From positions 1 through 61,550 of the forward strand of contig PIVJ01000006.1 of the NCBI GenBank assembly GCA_003353955.1: a stretch of DNA of 61,550 bases, written 5' to 3'. This stretch comes from Bacteroidota bacterium. Its GTDB lineage: Bacteria; Bacteroidota; Bacteroidia; Bacteroidales; GCA-2711565. Numbering within the stretch: position 1 is the stretch's first letter; the number at the start of each line of letters is the position of its first letter. This document shows, piece after piece, positions 16,237 to 27,616 of the stretch. The notes under the pieces were generated by a model that was not told where the DNA came from, made no database searches, and was given only the letters and a program-made list of their open reading frames with translations. Made by a program: the position numbers and the translations under genes.

Positions 16237-16875
16237 TTAAAAATAATTAGTTAATTCGGATAAATCATTTAATACAATACTACCCGCTTTTTGTAGTCTG
16301 TGTTTCGACTGATGTCCATTTGCGATAAGAATGCATTTGCATTTTAATTCTTCTGCAACCTCATGATCGTGTACGGTATCACCAATAAAGCAGAGTTCTG
16401 CAGGGTCAAGCTTAAGTGTTGAAATTAGTGCAAGTGCATTTTTGGTTTTGCTGCTTGCGTAATGATTATTAATCCCGGAGATTTCACTAAAATAATGTTG
16501 AATTCCTTTTCCCTCTACAGATTTTAATAAGGCATTTTGCTCCATAGCAGAAACGATAATTTGCTGAAATTGTTTGTTCGCCAATCGCAATAAAATATCT
16601 TGAGATTTGAGATGTAAATTCGCATTTATCACTTTCATTTTATAAAGGTTAATAAATTCGTCAGCGGGTATTTTAAACGCTTCTTTAGAGAAATCAAAGC
16701 CAGCTTTTTCATAATAATCTTTTACAGGGAAAGAGAAAATGTCTTTGTATTTTTCGAGACTTATTTTTTTTAATTCCCTTTTGTCGAGTAAAGAGTTTAT
16801 GATACTGAAACACAACTCAGTGTCGTCGAGTAATGTGCCATTCCAATCCCACAATATTGTCTTAATTCCATTCAT
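16237..16875 (-). CDS. HAD-superfamily hydrolase, phosphoglycolate phosphatase-like
   Basis: The start at 16875 (MNGIKTILWDWNGTLLDD) puts HAD motif I near residue 9, so I prefer it to the frame's upstream end at 16902. Motif I reads DWNGT; the second acid of the usual DxD is Asn, a variant seen in some Pgp-like HADs, where it may reduce phosphatase activity. Motif II is IIVSAME near 110, the Lys is in SSKTKNAL and motif IV is CFIGDTVHDHEVA near 168. The cap is small and helical. Its substrate is unknown. It lies between mltG (75 bp) and the CoA-transferase gene (27 bp). Confidence 0.85.
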   Translation of the reverse strand: MNGIKTILWDWNGTLLDDTELCFSIINSLLDKRELKKISLEKYKDIFSFPVKDYYEKAGFDFSKEAFKIPADEFINLYKMKVINANLHLKSQDILLRLANKQFQQIIVSAMEQNALLKSVEGKGIQHYFSEISGINNHYASSKTKNALALISTLKLDPAELCFIGDTVHDHEVAEELKCKCILIANGHQSKHRLQKAGSIVLNDLSELTNYF

Positions 16876-16950
16876 ATTTTCAGTATACAAAATTAGTAGC
16901 ACTTTTTTGCTTGGAACAAAGGAATTTTAATCTGTTGGCAAAAGGCAGAT

Positions 16951-18030
16951 TTATTTCCATATTCTTAATTTATTAAGGGCATCACGATACTTTTCTGCAT
17001 TGCGATTATGTTGCCGGTTTGTTTTGGAAAATACATGATAACCTGAAAAGTCATCTCGAGCACAGAAATACATATAATCATGTTGTTCGTATTTTAGTAC
17101 GGCGTCGATAGATGAAATTGCAGGAATACAAATCGGACCAGGTGGCAAGCCTCCATATTTATACGTATTGTAAGGTGAGTCAATTTCTTTGTGAATATTA
17201 AGAACTCGTTTTATGGAAAAATCGCCTAGCGCATAAATTAAGGTCGGATCTGCCTGAAGAAGCCATCCGCGTCTTAAGCGGTTGAGATATACTCCAGATA
17301 TCGTTTCTTTCTCATCATTTTTCTGGGTTTCTCGTTCAAGTATTGAAGCTAAAATAATAACCTCAGGAATAGACATATTAAGTAATTCTGCTTGTGCTTT
17401 ACGCTCTGAGTTCCAGAAATTATTATACTCTCTCAGCATCCTGTTGATGAAATCTTGTGGGCTTACATTCCAAAATACTTCATAAGTATTCGGGATGAAT
17501 AAGGTTGGAATTGTGTTCGCATTGAATCCCAAATCTGAAATAAAAATACTATCATTTAAAAGGTGCATAATTGAAATTGAATCTGGTTCAATTTGTTCAG
17601 AAACCCGCTTCGATAATTGCTCAATATCGCGGATGTTATTAAAAATTAATTTAACGGGTTGCTGATTTCCAGAGCGTAGATGGTTTATCAATTCATTATT
17701 GGACATTCCGTTGGTGATTAAATATTTACCGGCCTTCACATTTGAATCATACTTCTTTTTATATGCCAACCACTCAAAATTATTTCGGTGAATAATCAAC
17801 CCATTCTGATATAAAATTGATTTAACGTTACCAAAGGTAGAGCCCGTTGGGATAATAATAGAAATTTTTTCTCCATCCTTAACCCATACATTTGATTTAT
17901 TGAGAATCTGATTTAGGAAATAACCCACACCCAATACAGCAATAATTAGTATTGCTAAACTGTAAATTATGAACCGATGAAGTTTTGATTTTTTCTTTCT
18001 ATATCCATACCTGGAGCGATGATAAGACAT
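16951..18030 (-). CDS. mltG: endolytic murein transglycosylase MltG
   Basis: MltG (YceG) cuts nascent peptidoglycan strands and helps to end glycan synthesis. A basic N-terminus is followed by one transmembrane helix at about 22-44. The LysM-like subdomain contains IPTGSTFGNVKSIL, and the catalytic Glu is in ILASILERETQ near residue 228. GVYLNRLRRGWLLQADPTLIY and GGLPPGPICIPAISSI are typical of the YceG fold. The length of 359 aa is normal. It follows the GNAT and dapF genes by 15 bp, an order found in other Bacteroidota. Confidence 0.95.
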   Translation of the reverse strand: MSYHRSRYGYRKKKSKLHRFIIYSLAILIIAVLGVGYFLNQILNKSNVWVKDGEKISIIIPTGSTFGNVKSILYQNGLIIHRNNFEWLAYKKKYDSNVKAGKYLITNGMSNNELINHLRSGNQQPVKLIFNNIRDIEQLSKRVSEQIEPDSISIMHLLNDSIFISDLGFNANTIPTLFIPNTYEVFWNVSPQDFINRMLREYNNFWNSERKAQAELLNMSIPEVIILASILERETQKNDEKETISGVYLNRLRRGWLLQADPTLIYALGDFSIKRVLNIHKEIDSPYNTYKYGGLPPGPICIPAISSIDAVLKYEQHDYMYFCARDDFSGYHVFSKTNRQHNRNAEKYRDALNKLRIWK

Positions 18031-18045
18031 TGAAGATTGTTTGAG

Positions 18046-18573
18046 TTAATATTCGTTTATAAGTTGCAAGTGATATTCATCCACCCACTTACCTGATTTA
18101 AGATTCCAATCTTTTTTTAATCCGCTAACCTCAAAATTTTTCTTTTTGAACAAAGCAAGACTAATTTTGTTGTCATCTTCAATATTGCAGTAGAGTTGGT
18201 GTAAATTTAGCGTATTGAATGCGTAATCTTTAAGTAATTCAATTGCAATAGAAGCATGTCCTTTATCCCGGTGATTTTTATCAATTAAAATTCCAATACC
18301 TGCCCGTTTGTGATGCGGTTCAAAATCAAATAAGTCAATGCAGCCAATTGTTTGTAATTTATCCTCGATTGCTAAACAAATCATCAATCTAACTTGCTTG
18401 GTTGAGAAAATATCCTTGTCAGTGAGTAGAACGAATTGCTCGATATCATGCCGGGAGAATGGAATTAGCGTATTACTTAAATGCCAGGATTCGGGATCAT
18501 TTTCCCATTTCATTAAGAGGTCTATATCTTCTGGCTCAACAGCTCTAAAACTAATATTGCTTTTAATTAGCAT
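18046..18573 (-). CDS. GNAT-family N-acetyltransferase
   Basis: The 175-residue protein is a RimJ/RimL- or SpeG-like acetyltransferase. ISFRAVEPEDIDLLMKWEND at the start and IGCIDLFDFEPHHKRAGIGI mark strands 1 and 4. DKNHRDKGHASIAIELL (about 98-114) is motif A, which binds the acetyl-CoA pyrophosphate. The target (ribosomal protein, polyamine or small amine) is not visible. It lies 4 bp from dapF and 15 bp from mltG, so it is clearly in the same transcript. Confidence 0.85.
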   Translation of the reverse strand: MLIKSNISFRAVEPEDIDLLMKWENDPESWHLSNTLIPFSRHDIEQFVLLTDKDIFSTKQVRLMICLAIEDKLQTIGCIDLFDFEPHHKRAGIGILIDKNHRDKGHASIAIELLKDYAFNTLNLHQLYCNIEDDNKISLALFKKKNFEVSGLKKDWNLKSGKWVDEYHLQLINEY

Positions 18574-18577
18574 CGAA

Positions 18578-19366
18578 TTATATTTCTATTTCTCCTTTAT
18601 AAACTAATGTTGCAGGGCCTTCCAGCCATATATTTCTAAACATATCTTTATCAAGTTCAAAACTTACGCTTAATGTACCTCCCAGTGTTTTAACATGAAC
18701 ATCACCTGCTTTAATTTGACTCTGTAATGCATAAGCTAAAACTGAAGCCGTAACTCCTGTGCCGCAAGATAGCGTTTCATTCTCAACACCTCGCTCATAA
18801 GTTCTTACGAAGAGTTCCTTGTTATTATTAATTCCAACAAAGTTTACATTTATTCCATTATCTTTAAATTCCTTACTATACCTGATCTCTTTTCCATGAG
18901 TAAAGACATCTAATGCTTCAATATCTTCAATAAATTTAATATAATGTGGTGAGCCGGTATCAACTTCATAGTGATTTGGCAATATTGAATAATCGGCGGT
19001 GTTATTCATTTTAAGTTTTATTCTGTAACCCTGATCGGATTGGGTTACAATTTTACCTTCATGCACTCCATCACTAGCCGAAAACCGGAATGTTTTATTA
19101 GATATTCCAATATAGTGGGAAAAAGCAATAATGCATCTCCCACCATTTCCACACATAGTGCCTAATTGCCCATTCGAATTATAGTATTCCATTTCATAAT
19201 CATCACCTTGTGAATTCAAGCTTATTAATCCATCTGCTCCGATACCAAATTTCCGGTCACACAATTTCTTAATTTCTATACTACTCAATACCAGTTCTCC
19301 ATTTCTATTATATAAAATAATAAAATCATTGCCAGTACCTTGGAACTTATAAAATTGGGTCGTCAT
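18578..19366 (-). CDS. dapF: diaminopimelate epimerase
   Basis: DapF (EC 5.1.1.7) turns LL- into meso-diaminopimelate for lysine and peptidoglycan. The two catalytic cysteines are in MCGNGGRC (near residue 72) and LSCGTGVTAS (near 201), and FQGTGNDFII is at the N-terminus. The length of 262 aa is usual. It is the first gene of a minus-strand run that continues with GNAT, mltG, HAD, CoA-transferase and lipoprotein genes, so cell-wall precursor supply and glycan trimming are co-expressed. Confidence 0.96.
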   Translation of the reverse strand: MTTQFYKFQGTGNDFIILYNRNGELVLSSIEIKKLCDRKFGIGADGLISLNSQGDDYEMEYYNSNGQLGTMCGNGGRCIIAFSHYIGISNKTFRFSASDGVHEGKIVTQSDQGYRIKLKMNNTADYSILPNHYEVDTGSPHYIKFIEDIEALDVFTHGKEIRYSKEFKDNGINVNFVGINNNKELFVRTYERGVENETLSCGTGVTASVLAYALQSQIKAGDVHVKTLGGTLSVSFELDKDMFRNIWLEGPATLVYKGEIEI

Positions 19367-19632
19367 AATTATGCTAAGTTGTCAAATTAAGGTTGAAATG
19401 CATATATGAAGTTTTGTCATGAGCGATATTTTGGTAAACGTTCTGGTTTTGATAGTTGTTGATTTAACAGTTATTCACAAAGATAATCATAATGTTGAAT
19501 TCTTCAGCAAGACCGACGATACCGAATTAACAAATTTTAACAGCCAATCACTATACTTTTAGTGGTTAAGGAACGTTTCTTGATCAGATTATTATAATTT
19601 TAAAAACTTAATTTATAAAGAACTGAAGTGAG

Positions 19633-21093
19633 ATGAAGAAGTATCTGAGTTTATTTCTTGTAGCCATTACTAGTGCTTTCTTAGCTGTTTTAATTTCACA
19701 ATTCGTACATCAAAATAGTGAGGTAATTAGCAGAGAAAGCATACAAACGGATCGAGTACCGGCAATTCAATCCAGTTATAATTCGTCTGAAGCGGTGACG
19801 GGGCCGGATTTCAGACTTGCAGCTGATCGATCTATACATGCGGTAGTTCATATTCGAACTCAATTTATGAGGAAATCAAATTCGTATGAGGATTTTTTTG
19901 ACCCACTACGTGAATTATTGGAAGGCAGATCAAGGCAACAAGAACATACCCCAATGATTGGGTTTGGGTCGGGAGTTATAGTCTCTAATGATGGTTATAT
20001 TGTTACGAACAACCATGTAGTAGAAGGTGGGTCTATGATTGAAGTAACGCTAAATGATAAACGCTTATATGAAGCAGAATTAATTGGGTGCGATCCATCT
20101 ACTGATTTGGCTTTAATCAAAATTAAAGAAGAAGATCTTCCGTACCTTATTTACGGTAATTCTGATGAAGTTCAGATTGGAGAATGGGTTTTAGCAGTTG
20201 GTAATCCATTTAATCTAACCTCGACTGTTACAGCTGGAATTGTAAGTGCAAAGGCGAGAAATATTAATACTCTGGGCTCTAACACTGCAATTGAATCGTT
20301 TATCCAAACAGATGCAGTTGTAAACCGTGGAAATAGTGGAGGTGCTTTGGTTAATAATGGAGGGGAGTTGATAGGTATTAATGCGGCAATAGCTTCAAGA
20401 AGTGGAACTTATGAAGGATATTCATTTGCAATTCCTGTTAATATTGTGAAAAAAGTGATGAATGATTTACTCAAATACGGAGAAATTCAACGCGCGTTTA
20501 TTGGAATAACTATTCGTGATATAACGGCTGAATTTGCTAAAAGCAGAGGAATCGATCAGTTACAGGGGGTATACATTGATGATATCGCTGCAAGTAGCGG
20601 AGCTGACTTGGCTGGGATCGAAGCCGGAGATGTAATTGTAAGAATTGATAATATCGATATTGCTTCTTCTTCGGAGCTTCTTGAAACGATTGGACAACAT
20701 CATCCAGGTGACAAAATTGAGGTTTTGGCATTAAGAAATAACAAGGAGAAAGAGTTTAGTGTCACTTTGCAAAATGAAAATGGAACAACAGGAATTACAT
20801 CATCCGAAGATGAATTTCGAATAGATGAGTTTGGCACTTATTTTAAACTTCCAACGGCTAAACTCAGGAGTGAGTTAAAAATAAATAATGGATTATCAAT
20901 TACCAGATTGGATGATGGTATATTAAAAAAAGGAGGAATCCGAGAAGGATTTATTGTGTTACGAATTAATGGTTCACTAATTCGTGCGAAGAGGGATATT
21001 GATTCCGCCATCCAACATGCCCATCGTGGCGAATTTAAGATTGAGGGTATTTACCCTAACGGAATGCGCATTATATATGGCTTTGGCCAATAA
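19633..21093 (+). CDS. htrA: HtrA/Do-family periplasmic serine protease
   Basis: This periplasmic chaperone-protease has a signal sequence/anchor (about 4-25) and a trypsin-like domain with the triad His128 (TNNHVV), Asp158 (STDLALIKI) and Ser235 (GNSGGALV). The first PDZ domain (about 285-370) contains GVYIDDIAASSGADLAGIEAG. The second, at about 400-486, is shortened (GGIREGFIVLRINGS). The length of 486 aa is normal. A 266-bp region upstream contains no other gene; AGGAACG near 19568 is vaguely like an extracytoplasmic-stress promoter, but I do not claim it. Confidence 0.95.
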   Translation: MKKYLSLFLVAITSAFLAVLISQFVHQNSEVISRESIQTDRVPAIQSSYNSSEAVTGPDFRLAADRSIHAVVHIRTQFMRKSNSYEDFFDPLRELLEGRSRQQEHTPMIGFGSGVIVSNDGYIVTNNHVVEGGSMIEVTLNDKRLYEAELIGCDPSTDLALIKIKEEDLPYLIYGNSDEVQIGEWVLAVGNPFNLTSTVTAGIVSAKARNINTLGSNTAIESFIQTDAVVNRGNSGGALVNNGGELIGINAAIASRSGTYEGYSFAIPVNIVKKVMNDLLKYGEIQRAFIGITIRDITAEFAKSRGIDQLQGVYIDDIAASSGADLAGIEAGDVIVRIDNIDIASSSELLETIGQHHPGDKIEVLALRNNKEKEFSVTLQNENGTTGITSSEDEFRIDEFGTYFKLPTAKLRSELKINNGLSITRLDDGILKKGGIREGFIVLRINGSLIRAKRDIDSAIQHAHRGEFKIEGIYPNGMRIIYGFGQ

Positions 21094-21173
21094 TCTATTT
21101 GGAATTATTTTAAATAGACTGTTTTTTTTTCAAAATAAGTCTTTAAAAATTTTTTAGTATCCGCATTTCTCAT

Positions 21174-21181
21174 TACATTTG
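21174..21181 (+). promoter_or_regulatory. -7 box (TACATTTG) of rpoD
   Basis: The motif matches TAnnTTTG, the main sigma factor's -7 element in Bacteroidota, and lies 63 bp before the rpoD start. This leaves a leader of ordinary length. A T-rich stretch lies where the -33 box would be. Confidence 0.5.
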
Positions 21182-21244
21182 TTCGAATTAGTGAAATTCT
21201 GCTAAGATGCTGATATACAAGGTCGTACGATAAAAAAGAAGAGC

Positions 21245-22111
21245 ATGAGACAATTAAAGATCACGAAATCAATTACTAATAGAGAAACAGCTTCACTTGA
21301 TAAATATTTACAAGATATTGGGAAGGAAGAACTGATTTCAGCAGATGAAGAGGTTATTCTTGCACAGAAAATAAAAGCAGGCGACGAACAAGCGTTGGAG
21401 AAATTAACGAAAGCAAACCTTCGTTTTGTCGTATCTGTTGCTAAACAATATCAAAACCAAGGCTTAAGTTTACCTGATTGTATTAATGAGGGAAATCTTG
21501 GGCTAATTAAAGCAGCTAGCAGATTTGATGAAACGCGTGGATTTAAGTTTATCTCTTACGCGGTATGGTGGATTCGCCAATCTATTTTACAAGCATTGGC
21601 AGAACAATCAAGGATCGTAAGACTTCCGTTGAATCAAGTTGGCTCACTAAATAAGATTAAAAAGGTTTCATCGAAACTTGAACAGGAGTTTCAGCGCCCT
21701 CCTTCAGCTAATGAAATTGCCGATTCTCTTGAGTTACCTGAACACAAAATTGATGCTGCTTTAAGGATTGCTACAAAATATGTATCCGTAGATGCTCCAC
21801 TTACTGCAGAAGAAGATTTAAAATTTCTGGATGTTTTTATTCCTGATGATAGTGCACCGACTGATTCTACCTTAATGAAGGAATCCTTAGGTCGTGAAAT
21901 TCAACGCTCCTTGGCAACACTTACCGAAAAGGAAAGAAATGTAATTAACCTATATTTTGGCATTGGTACCAACCATGAATTTACCTTGGAAGAAATTGGA
22001 GCCAAGTTTGATTTGACCCGAGAACGAGTCCGTCAGATCAAAGAAAAAGCAATTCGAAGATTAAAGCATAATTCTCGTAGCAAATTACTAAAAGTGTACC
22101 TCGGAGAATAG
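21245..22111 (+). CDS. rpoD: principal RNA polymerase sigma factor (RpoD/SigA)
   Basis: The 288-residue protein is the short Bacteroidota primary sigma factor without region 1.1. [16 protein letters not shown] is region 1.2. [21 protein letters not shown] and [21 protein letters not shown] are regions 2.1-2.3, with [19 protein letters not shown] as region 2.4. Region 4.2 ends with [20 protein letters not shown], the helix-turn-helix for the -33 box. It is the factor expected to read the TAnnTTTG promoters listed here. A clear terminator follows it. Confidence 0.97.
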   Translation: MRQLKITKSITNRETASLDKYLQDIGKEELISADEEVILAQKIKAGDEQALEKLTKANLRFVVSVAKQYQNQGLSLPDCINEGNLGLIKAASRFDETRGFKFISYAVWWIRQSILQALAEQSRIVRLPLNQVGSLNKIKKVSSKLEQEFQRPPSANEIADSLELPEHKIDAALRIATKYVSVDAPLTAEEDLKFLDVFIPDDSAPTDSTLMKESLGREIQRSLATLTEKERNVINLYFGIGTNHEFTLEEIGAKFDLTRERVRQIKEKAIRRLKHNSRSKLLKVYLGE

Positions 22112-22130
22112 TCAGACTTTATTAATTATT

Positions 22131-22174
22131 AAAAAAGGATTACTAACTTAATTTTATTAGTAACCCTTTTTTTT
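22131..22174 (+). terminator. Rho-independent terminator after rpoD
   Basis: GGATTACTAA (22137-22146) pairs with TTAGTAACC (22157-22165) with one bulge, flanked by an A-run on the left and eight T on the right. It separates rpoD from gap. Confidence 0.8.
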
Positions 22175-22177
22175 GAT

Positions 22178-22185
22178 TATTTTTG
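22178..22185 (+). promoter_or_regulatory. -7 box (TATTTTTG) of gap
   Basis: A TAnnTTTG match lies right after the rpoD terminator, 65 bp before the gap start. Its position between a terminator and a highly expressed glycolytic gene supports it. The -33 region overlaps the terminator. Confidence 0.5.
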
Positions 22186-22249
22186 TAACGGAAAGTATAG
22201 TAAAAAACACTAGCAATTAACCCCTTAATTATTAACAATATATCTAGTA

Positions 22250-23710
22250 ATGGAGAATATACTAAATAATCACACCTATGAGAAATCATTAAACGAGTGG
22301 GTTAATGATGAAAAAGCTGCAAACGAGTTTATAAGTATTACCAGCAAATTGTTTTATGACAAATTTGTTGAACTGATAATGTTCAGAAGCCAACTACTTG
22401 ATCGGAGTGCAAGTGTTGTCTTATACAAGCATTCGTATTCTGAAAGGATGGTTGAGAAAGTATTACGGGTTCAAGATTCGTTTGATTTGGCGAATGCCAT
22501 TTTTAGGGCTGACATATTGAATTCGAGAATTGATATGGGGCGATTGAATAATGAATGGGTAGATGAGAAGTCGCAGTATAAAAATATTGATGATTTTATT
22601 GCTGACAAATTAAAATATTTAATTGGCAAGAAGCCCACTTATGATAAGCCGGTTGATGTGGTATTATTTGGTTTTGGACGGATTGGCAGACTGGTGGCCA
22701 GAGAATTAATTATTCAAGGTAATGGATCACAACTTAGGGTGAGAGCTATCGTTGCCAGAAAAAATTCAGGTGACGCATTGCGGAAAAGAGCTTCTTTATT
22801 CCGTCACGACTCCATTCATGGGCCATTCAGAGGAGTGGCTGTTGAAAGCACTGATGATCAAATCATCTATGCAAATGGCCATCGCATTGAAATGCTGGAA
22901 GCTGACCAACCTGAGGATCTCGATTACACAGAATATGGAATCAATGATGCACTTTTAATTGACAATACTGGAATTCATAGAGATAAGGAGGGTCTGGCCC
23001 GGCACTTAAAAGCAAAAGGAATTACAAAGGTATTATTAACTGCCCCGGGCAAAGGAGATATTCCAAATGTTGTGTACGGGGTAAACCATAGTGAATTTAA
23101 TGTGGATGATCACAATATATGGTCAGCAGCCTCCTGCACTACTAATGCTGCTGTACCTGTTTTAAAAACACTTGAGGAAAATCTAAATATTGTCAGAGGC
23201 CACCTGGAAACTATTCATGCCTATACTAATGATCAAAACTTATTGGACAATTTTCATAAAAAGAATAGGAGGGGTAGGTCAGCACCCACAAATATGGTTA
23301 TCACGGATACGGGGGCTGCTTCAGCCGCGGTAAAAGTAATTCCAAGCTTAAAGGGTAAACTTACTGGTAATGCCGTTCGTGTTCCCACTCCTAATGTTTC
23401 TCTTGTGATATTATCGTTAACGATCGAGAGAAAGAGCACAATTGAAGATGTTAACAAAATTATTAAACAAGCTGCTTTAAAGGGAAGGATGGTTGAACAG
23501 ATCAGGTATGCAGATGCTCACGAAGCGGTTTCAAGTGACTTTGTTGGCGACCCAGCTACATGTATTTTTGATAGTTTAGCCACCAAGGTTTCTGAAGATG
23601 GTAAAAATATCATTGTATATTTATGGTATGATAACGAATTTGGATACACAATTCAAGTTATTAGGCTTGCCAAACACATCGCAAATGTAAAAAGCTACAG
23701 GTATTATTAA
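22250..23710 (+). CDS. gap: glyceraldehyde-3-phosphate dehydrogenase, long form
   Basis: The enzyme oxidises glyceraldehyde-3-phosphate with NAD(P) and phosphate. The Rossmann loop GFGRIGR is at 141-147 and the catalytic Cys296 is in SAASCTTNAA. The C-terminal WYDNEFGYTIQVIRL is near the end. At 486 residues it carries a ~130-residue helical N-terminal extension not found in the usual 335-residue GAPDH; this long form is known in Bacteroidota and some proteobacteria. Its own promoter and terminator suggest a single-gene transcript. Confidence 0.95.
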   Translation: MENILNNHTYEKSLNEWVNDEKAANEFISITSKLFYDKFVELIMFRSQLLDRSASVVLYKHSYSERMVEKVLRVQDSFDLANAIFRADILNSRIDMGRLNNEWVDEKSQYKNIDDFIADKLKYLIGKKPTYDKPVDVVLFGFGRIGRLVARELIIQGNGSQLRVRAIVARKNSGDALRKRASLFRHDSIHGPFRGVAVESTDDQIIYANGHRIEMLEADQPEDLDYTEYGINDALLIDNTGIHRDKEGLARHLKAKGITKVLLTAPGKGDIPNVVYGVNHSEFNVDDHNIWSAASCTTNAAVPVLKTLEENLNIVRGHLETIHAYTNDQNLLDNFHKKNRRGRSAPTNMVITDTGAASAAVKVIPSLKGKLTGNAVRVPTPNVSLVILSLTIERKSTIEDVNKIIKQAALKGRMVEQIRYADAHEAVSSDFVGDPATCIFDSLATKVSEDGKNIIVYLWYDNEFGYTIQVIRLAKHIANVKSYRYY

Positions 23711-23721
23711 ATACAAGTATT

Positions 23722-23762
23722 AAATACGGGATAGCACAGGTAAGTTGACCCGTATTTTTTTA
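23722..23762 (+). terminator. Rho-independent terminator after gap
   Basis: AAATACGGG (23722-23730) pairs perfectly with CCCGTATTT (23749-23757), followed by more T. The loop is long (18 nt). It lies just before the pyrG promoter. Confidence 0.7.
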
Positions 23763-23770
23763 TATTTTTG
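23763..23770 (+). promoter_or_regulatory. -7 box (TATTTTTG) of pyrG
   Basis: The TAnnTTTG match overlaps the edge of the gap terminator and lies 51 bp before the pyrG start. Confidence 0.5.
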
Positions 23771-23781
23771 CACAGCAATAG

Positions 23782-25428
<1,647 letters not shown>

Positions 25429-25515
25429 ACTGTCAATTTTATGTTTTGGGTATAATATTTGATTCATTGATTTCTTTTAACTTGGACGACTAATAACTGA
25501 ACTAACCTTTATTAA

Positions 25516-27462
25516 ATGAATAAAAATAACATCATTGGAGTGCTCATAATTGGGGCAATATTTATAGCATGGAGTGCCTGGTTAACTCCAAGTAAAGAAG
25601 AACAGGCCGAAAAGCAACGTATAGCCGATTCAATTGCAGTGATAAATCACGCAAATTATTTAATTCAAGACTCAATTAACAAGGCCAGATTGCAAAATGT
25701 TAATCAATCGATATCAAAAACTAATATTGAATCACCTGGCCAAAATCTGAAATCTTCAGCCTTTGTTGATAAAACCAAGTACGGAGTGTTTGCAAATTCA
25801 TCCATCGGAGAGGAATTGAAATACACTGTCGAAAATGAATTCCTGAAGCTTGATTTTACAAACAAAGGAGGTAGGATAATATCTGCTGAAGTTAAAAATT
25901 ATCAAACCTATGATTCACTTCCTTTAATTTTATTTGATTCTGATACATCCCGATTAGGGATTTCATTTTTTATAGATAATTATTTACTGAATACACAGGA
26001 TTTTTACTTCCAACCTATTTGGCCAAACAGGGGGGAAAACAGAACCCTTTCCATTGAAGGTGATCAGATGCTCTCATTTGGATACCGATTATTGGCCGAT
26101 CTTGATAATGGTTCTCTAGATCAAGATAGGTATATCGAATTTCTATATACGATTAAGGGTAATAATTATATGATTGATTTCACAATCAATGTTGTTGGTT
26201 TACAAGATGTGCTTTCTTCCAATGCAAACTACCTTAATCTTGAGTGGGCAACCAATTTACGCAAACAGGAAAAGAGTATTGATAAAAGGAACGGCCCAAC
26301 TATTTATTATAAATATGCCAATGACGATGTTGACTATCTTTCTGAGACTAAGGATGATCAGGGGATACTTAAGACCAGAGTTAAGTGGGTTTCGTATAAG
26401 CAACATTTTTTCTCTTCTTCATTAATTGCAAAAGATTATTTTTTAAATGCAGACATTGTTAGTTTTACGGATCCTGTATTAGCAGAAAATGACCCAAGAT
26501 ACCTCAAATCAATGCAATCGATTATTGGGATTCCATATTCGTTTGGAGCCAATCAAAGTATCCCGATGTCATTTTATTTTGGCCCGAATAAATTTAATGT
26601 ATTGCGCAAATATGATCTTGGCCTGGAAAGACAGATTCCGTTGGGGTGGAGCTTTTTCTTATTGGCATGGATCAACATATATGCGGTGGTTCCGATATTC
26701 AGTTTTTTGGGAGGTTTTGGCTGGAGTTACGGTATTATCATCTTAGTATTAACCATTTTATTAAAATTGGTTTTATTTCCTATTGCTTATAAAACTTATA
26801 AGTCTACTGCTAAGATGAAGGTGCTTAAGCCCGAAATTGATGAGCTGGCAAAAAAATTCCCGAAAAAGGAAGATTCCATGAAAAAGCAACAAGCAACTAT
26901 GGCTCTTTATAAGAAAGCCGGCGTAAACCCTATGGCTGGCTGCGTGCCTATGTTACTGCAAATGCCAATCTTGTTTGCGATGTTTCTCTTCTTTCCATCT
27001 TCTATTGAATTAAGGCAACAGGCATTTTTATGGGCAACTGATTTATCTTCATACGACTCAATATGGACATTTGGTGGTGGATTTGAAATCCCATTTTATG
27101 GAGATCACGTAAGTTTATTTACGTTGTTAATGACGATTTCTACCATCTTTTATACAAAAATAAACAGCCAAATGATGGCCTCAGGAAGTCAGCAGATGCC
27201 AGGCATGAAAACAATGATGTATTTAATGCCTATCATGTTCCTGGGCATGTTCAACAATTATGCATCAGCATTGAGTTATTATTATTTCCTGACCAATATG
27301 ATCACTTTTGGACAAATGTATCTGATTCGAAGGACTATTAATGAGAAAGAAATATTAAGGAAGATTGAATTGAACAGAAAAAAGCCTGTTAAGAAATCTA
27401 ATTTCCAGAGGCGGCTTGAAGAAGCAGCGAAAAAGCGAGGCCACACACCACCAAAAAAGTAA
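25516..27462 (+). CDS. yidC: membrane protein insertase YidC
   Basis: YidC inserts and folds inner-membrane proteins, alone or with Sec. The N-terminal helix (about 4-22) is followed by a large periplasmic domain (about 60-360). The conserved hydrophobic core (about 385-620) begins near WSFFLLAWINIYAVVPIF. KMKVLKPEIDELAKKFP is the cytoplasmic coiled-coil loop, and GVNPMAGCVPMLLQMPI is family-typical. The tail is very basic (KKPVKKSNFQRR), as in ribosome-contacting YidC. The length of 648 aa fits the Bacteroidota form. The order pyrG-yidC is common in this phylum. Confidence 0.97.
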   Translation: MNKNNIIGVLIIGAIFIAWSAWLTPSKEEQAEKQRIADSIAVINHANYLIQDSINKARLQNVNQSISKTNIESPGQNLKSSAFVDKTKYGVFANSSIGEELKYTVENEFLKLDFTNKGGRIISAEVKNYQTYDSLPLILFDSDTSRLGISFFIDNYLLNTQDFYFQPIWPNRGENRTLSIEGDQMLSFGYRLLADLDNGSLDQDRYIEFLYTIKGNNYMIDFTINVVGLQDVLSSNANYLNLEWATNLRKQEKSIDKRNGPTIYYKYANDDVDYLSETKDDQGILKTRVKWVSYKQHFFSSSLIAKDYFLNADIVSFTDPVLAENDPRYLKSMQSIIGIPYSFGANQSIPMSFYFGPNKFNVLRKYDLGLERQIPLGWSFFLLAWINIYAVVPIFSFLGGFGWSYGIIILVLTILLKLVLFPIAYKTYKSTAKMKVLKPEIDELAKKFPKKEDSMKKQQATMALYKKAGVNPMAGCVPMLLQMPILFAMFLFFPSSIELRQQAFLWATDLSSYDSIWTFGGGFEIPFYGDHVSLFTLLMTISTIFYTKINSQMMASGSQQMPGMKTMMYLMPIMFLGMFNNYASALSYYYFLTNMITFGQMYLIRRTINEKEILRKIELNRKKPVKKSNFQRRLEEAAKKRGHTPPKK

Positions 27463-27589
27463 AAATTATTGAGAAATTAGTCTTATATTATTGATAACGA
27501 AGAAAAATAAGACTTCTGATACATAAAGAGAATGGCAGGACCTTTGCTCGTTTACAAGCCAACTTATTTAACAAGTTTAAATAGTTGAA

Positions 27590-27597
27590 TAATTTTG
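27590..27597 (+). promoter_or_regulatory. -7 box (TAATTTTG) of the TonB receptor gene
   Basis: The TAnnTTTG match is 20 bp before the start codon, giving a short leader. No clear -33 element is visible. Confidence 0.4.
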
Positions 27598-27616
27598 ATG
27601 AATAATTGATAATTAC

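Noticed and set aside
19560-19632. Stress sigma-factor promoter before htrA (AGGAACG...)
   Set aside because: Only a vague -35-like match is present, without a matching -10. Bacteroidota ECF promoters cannot be assigned from this.
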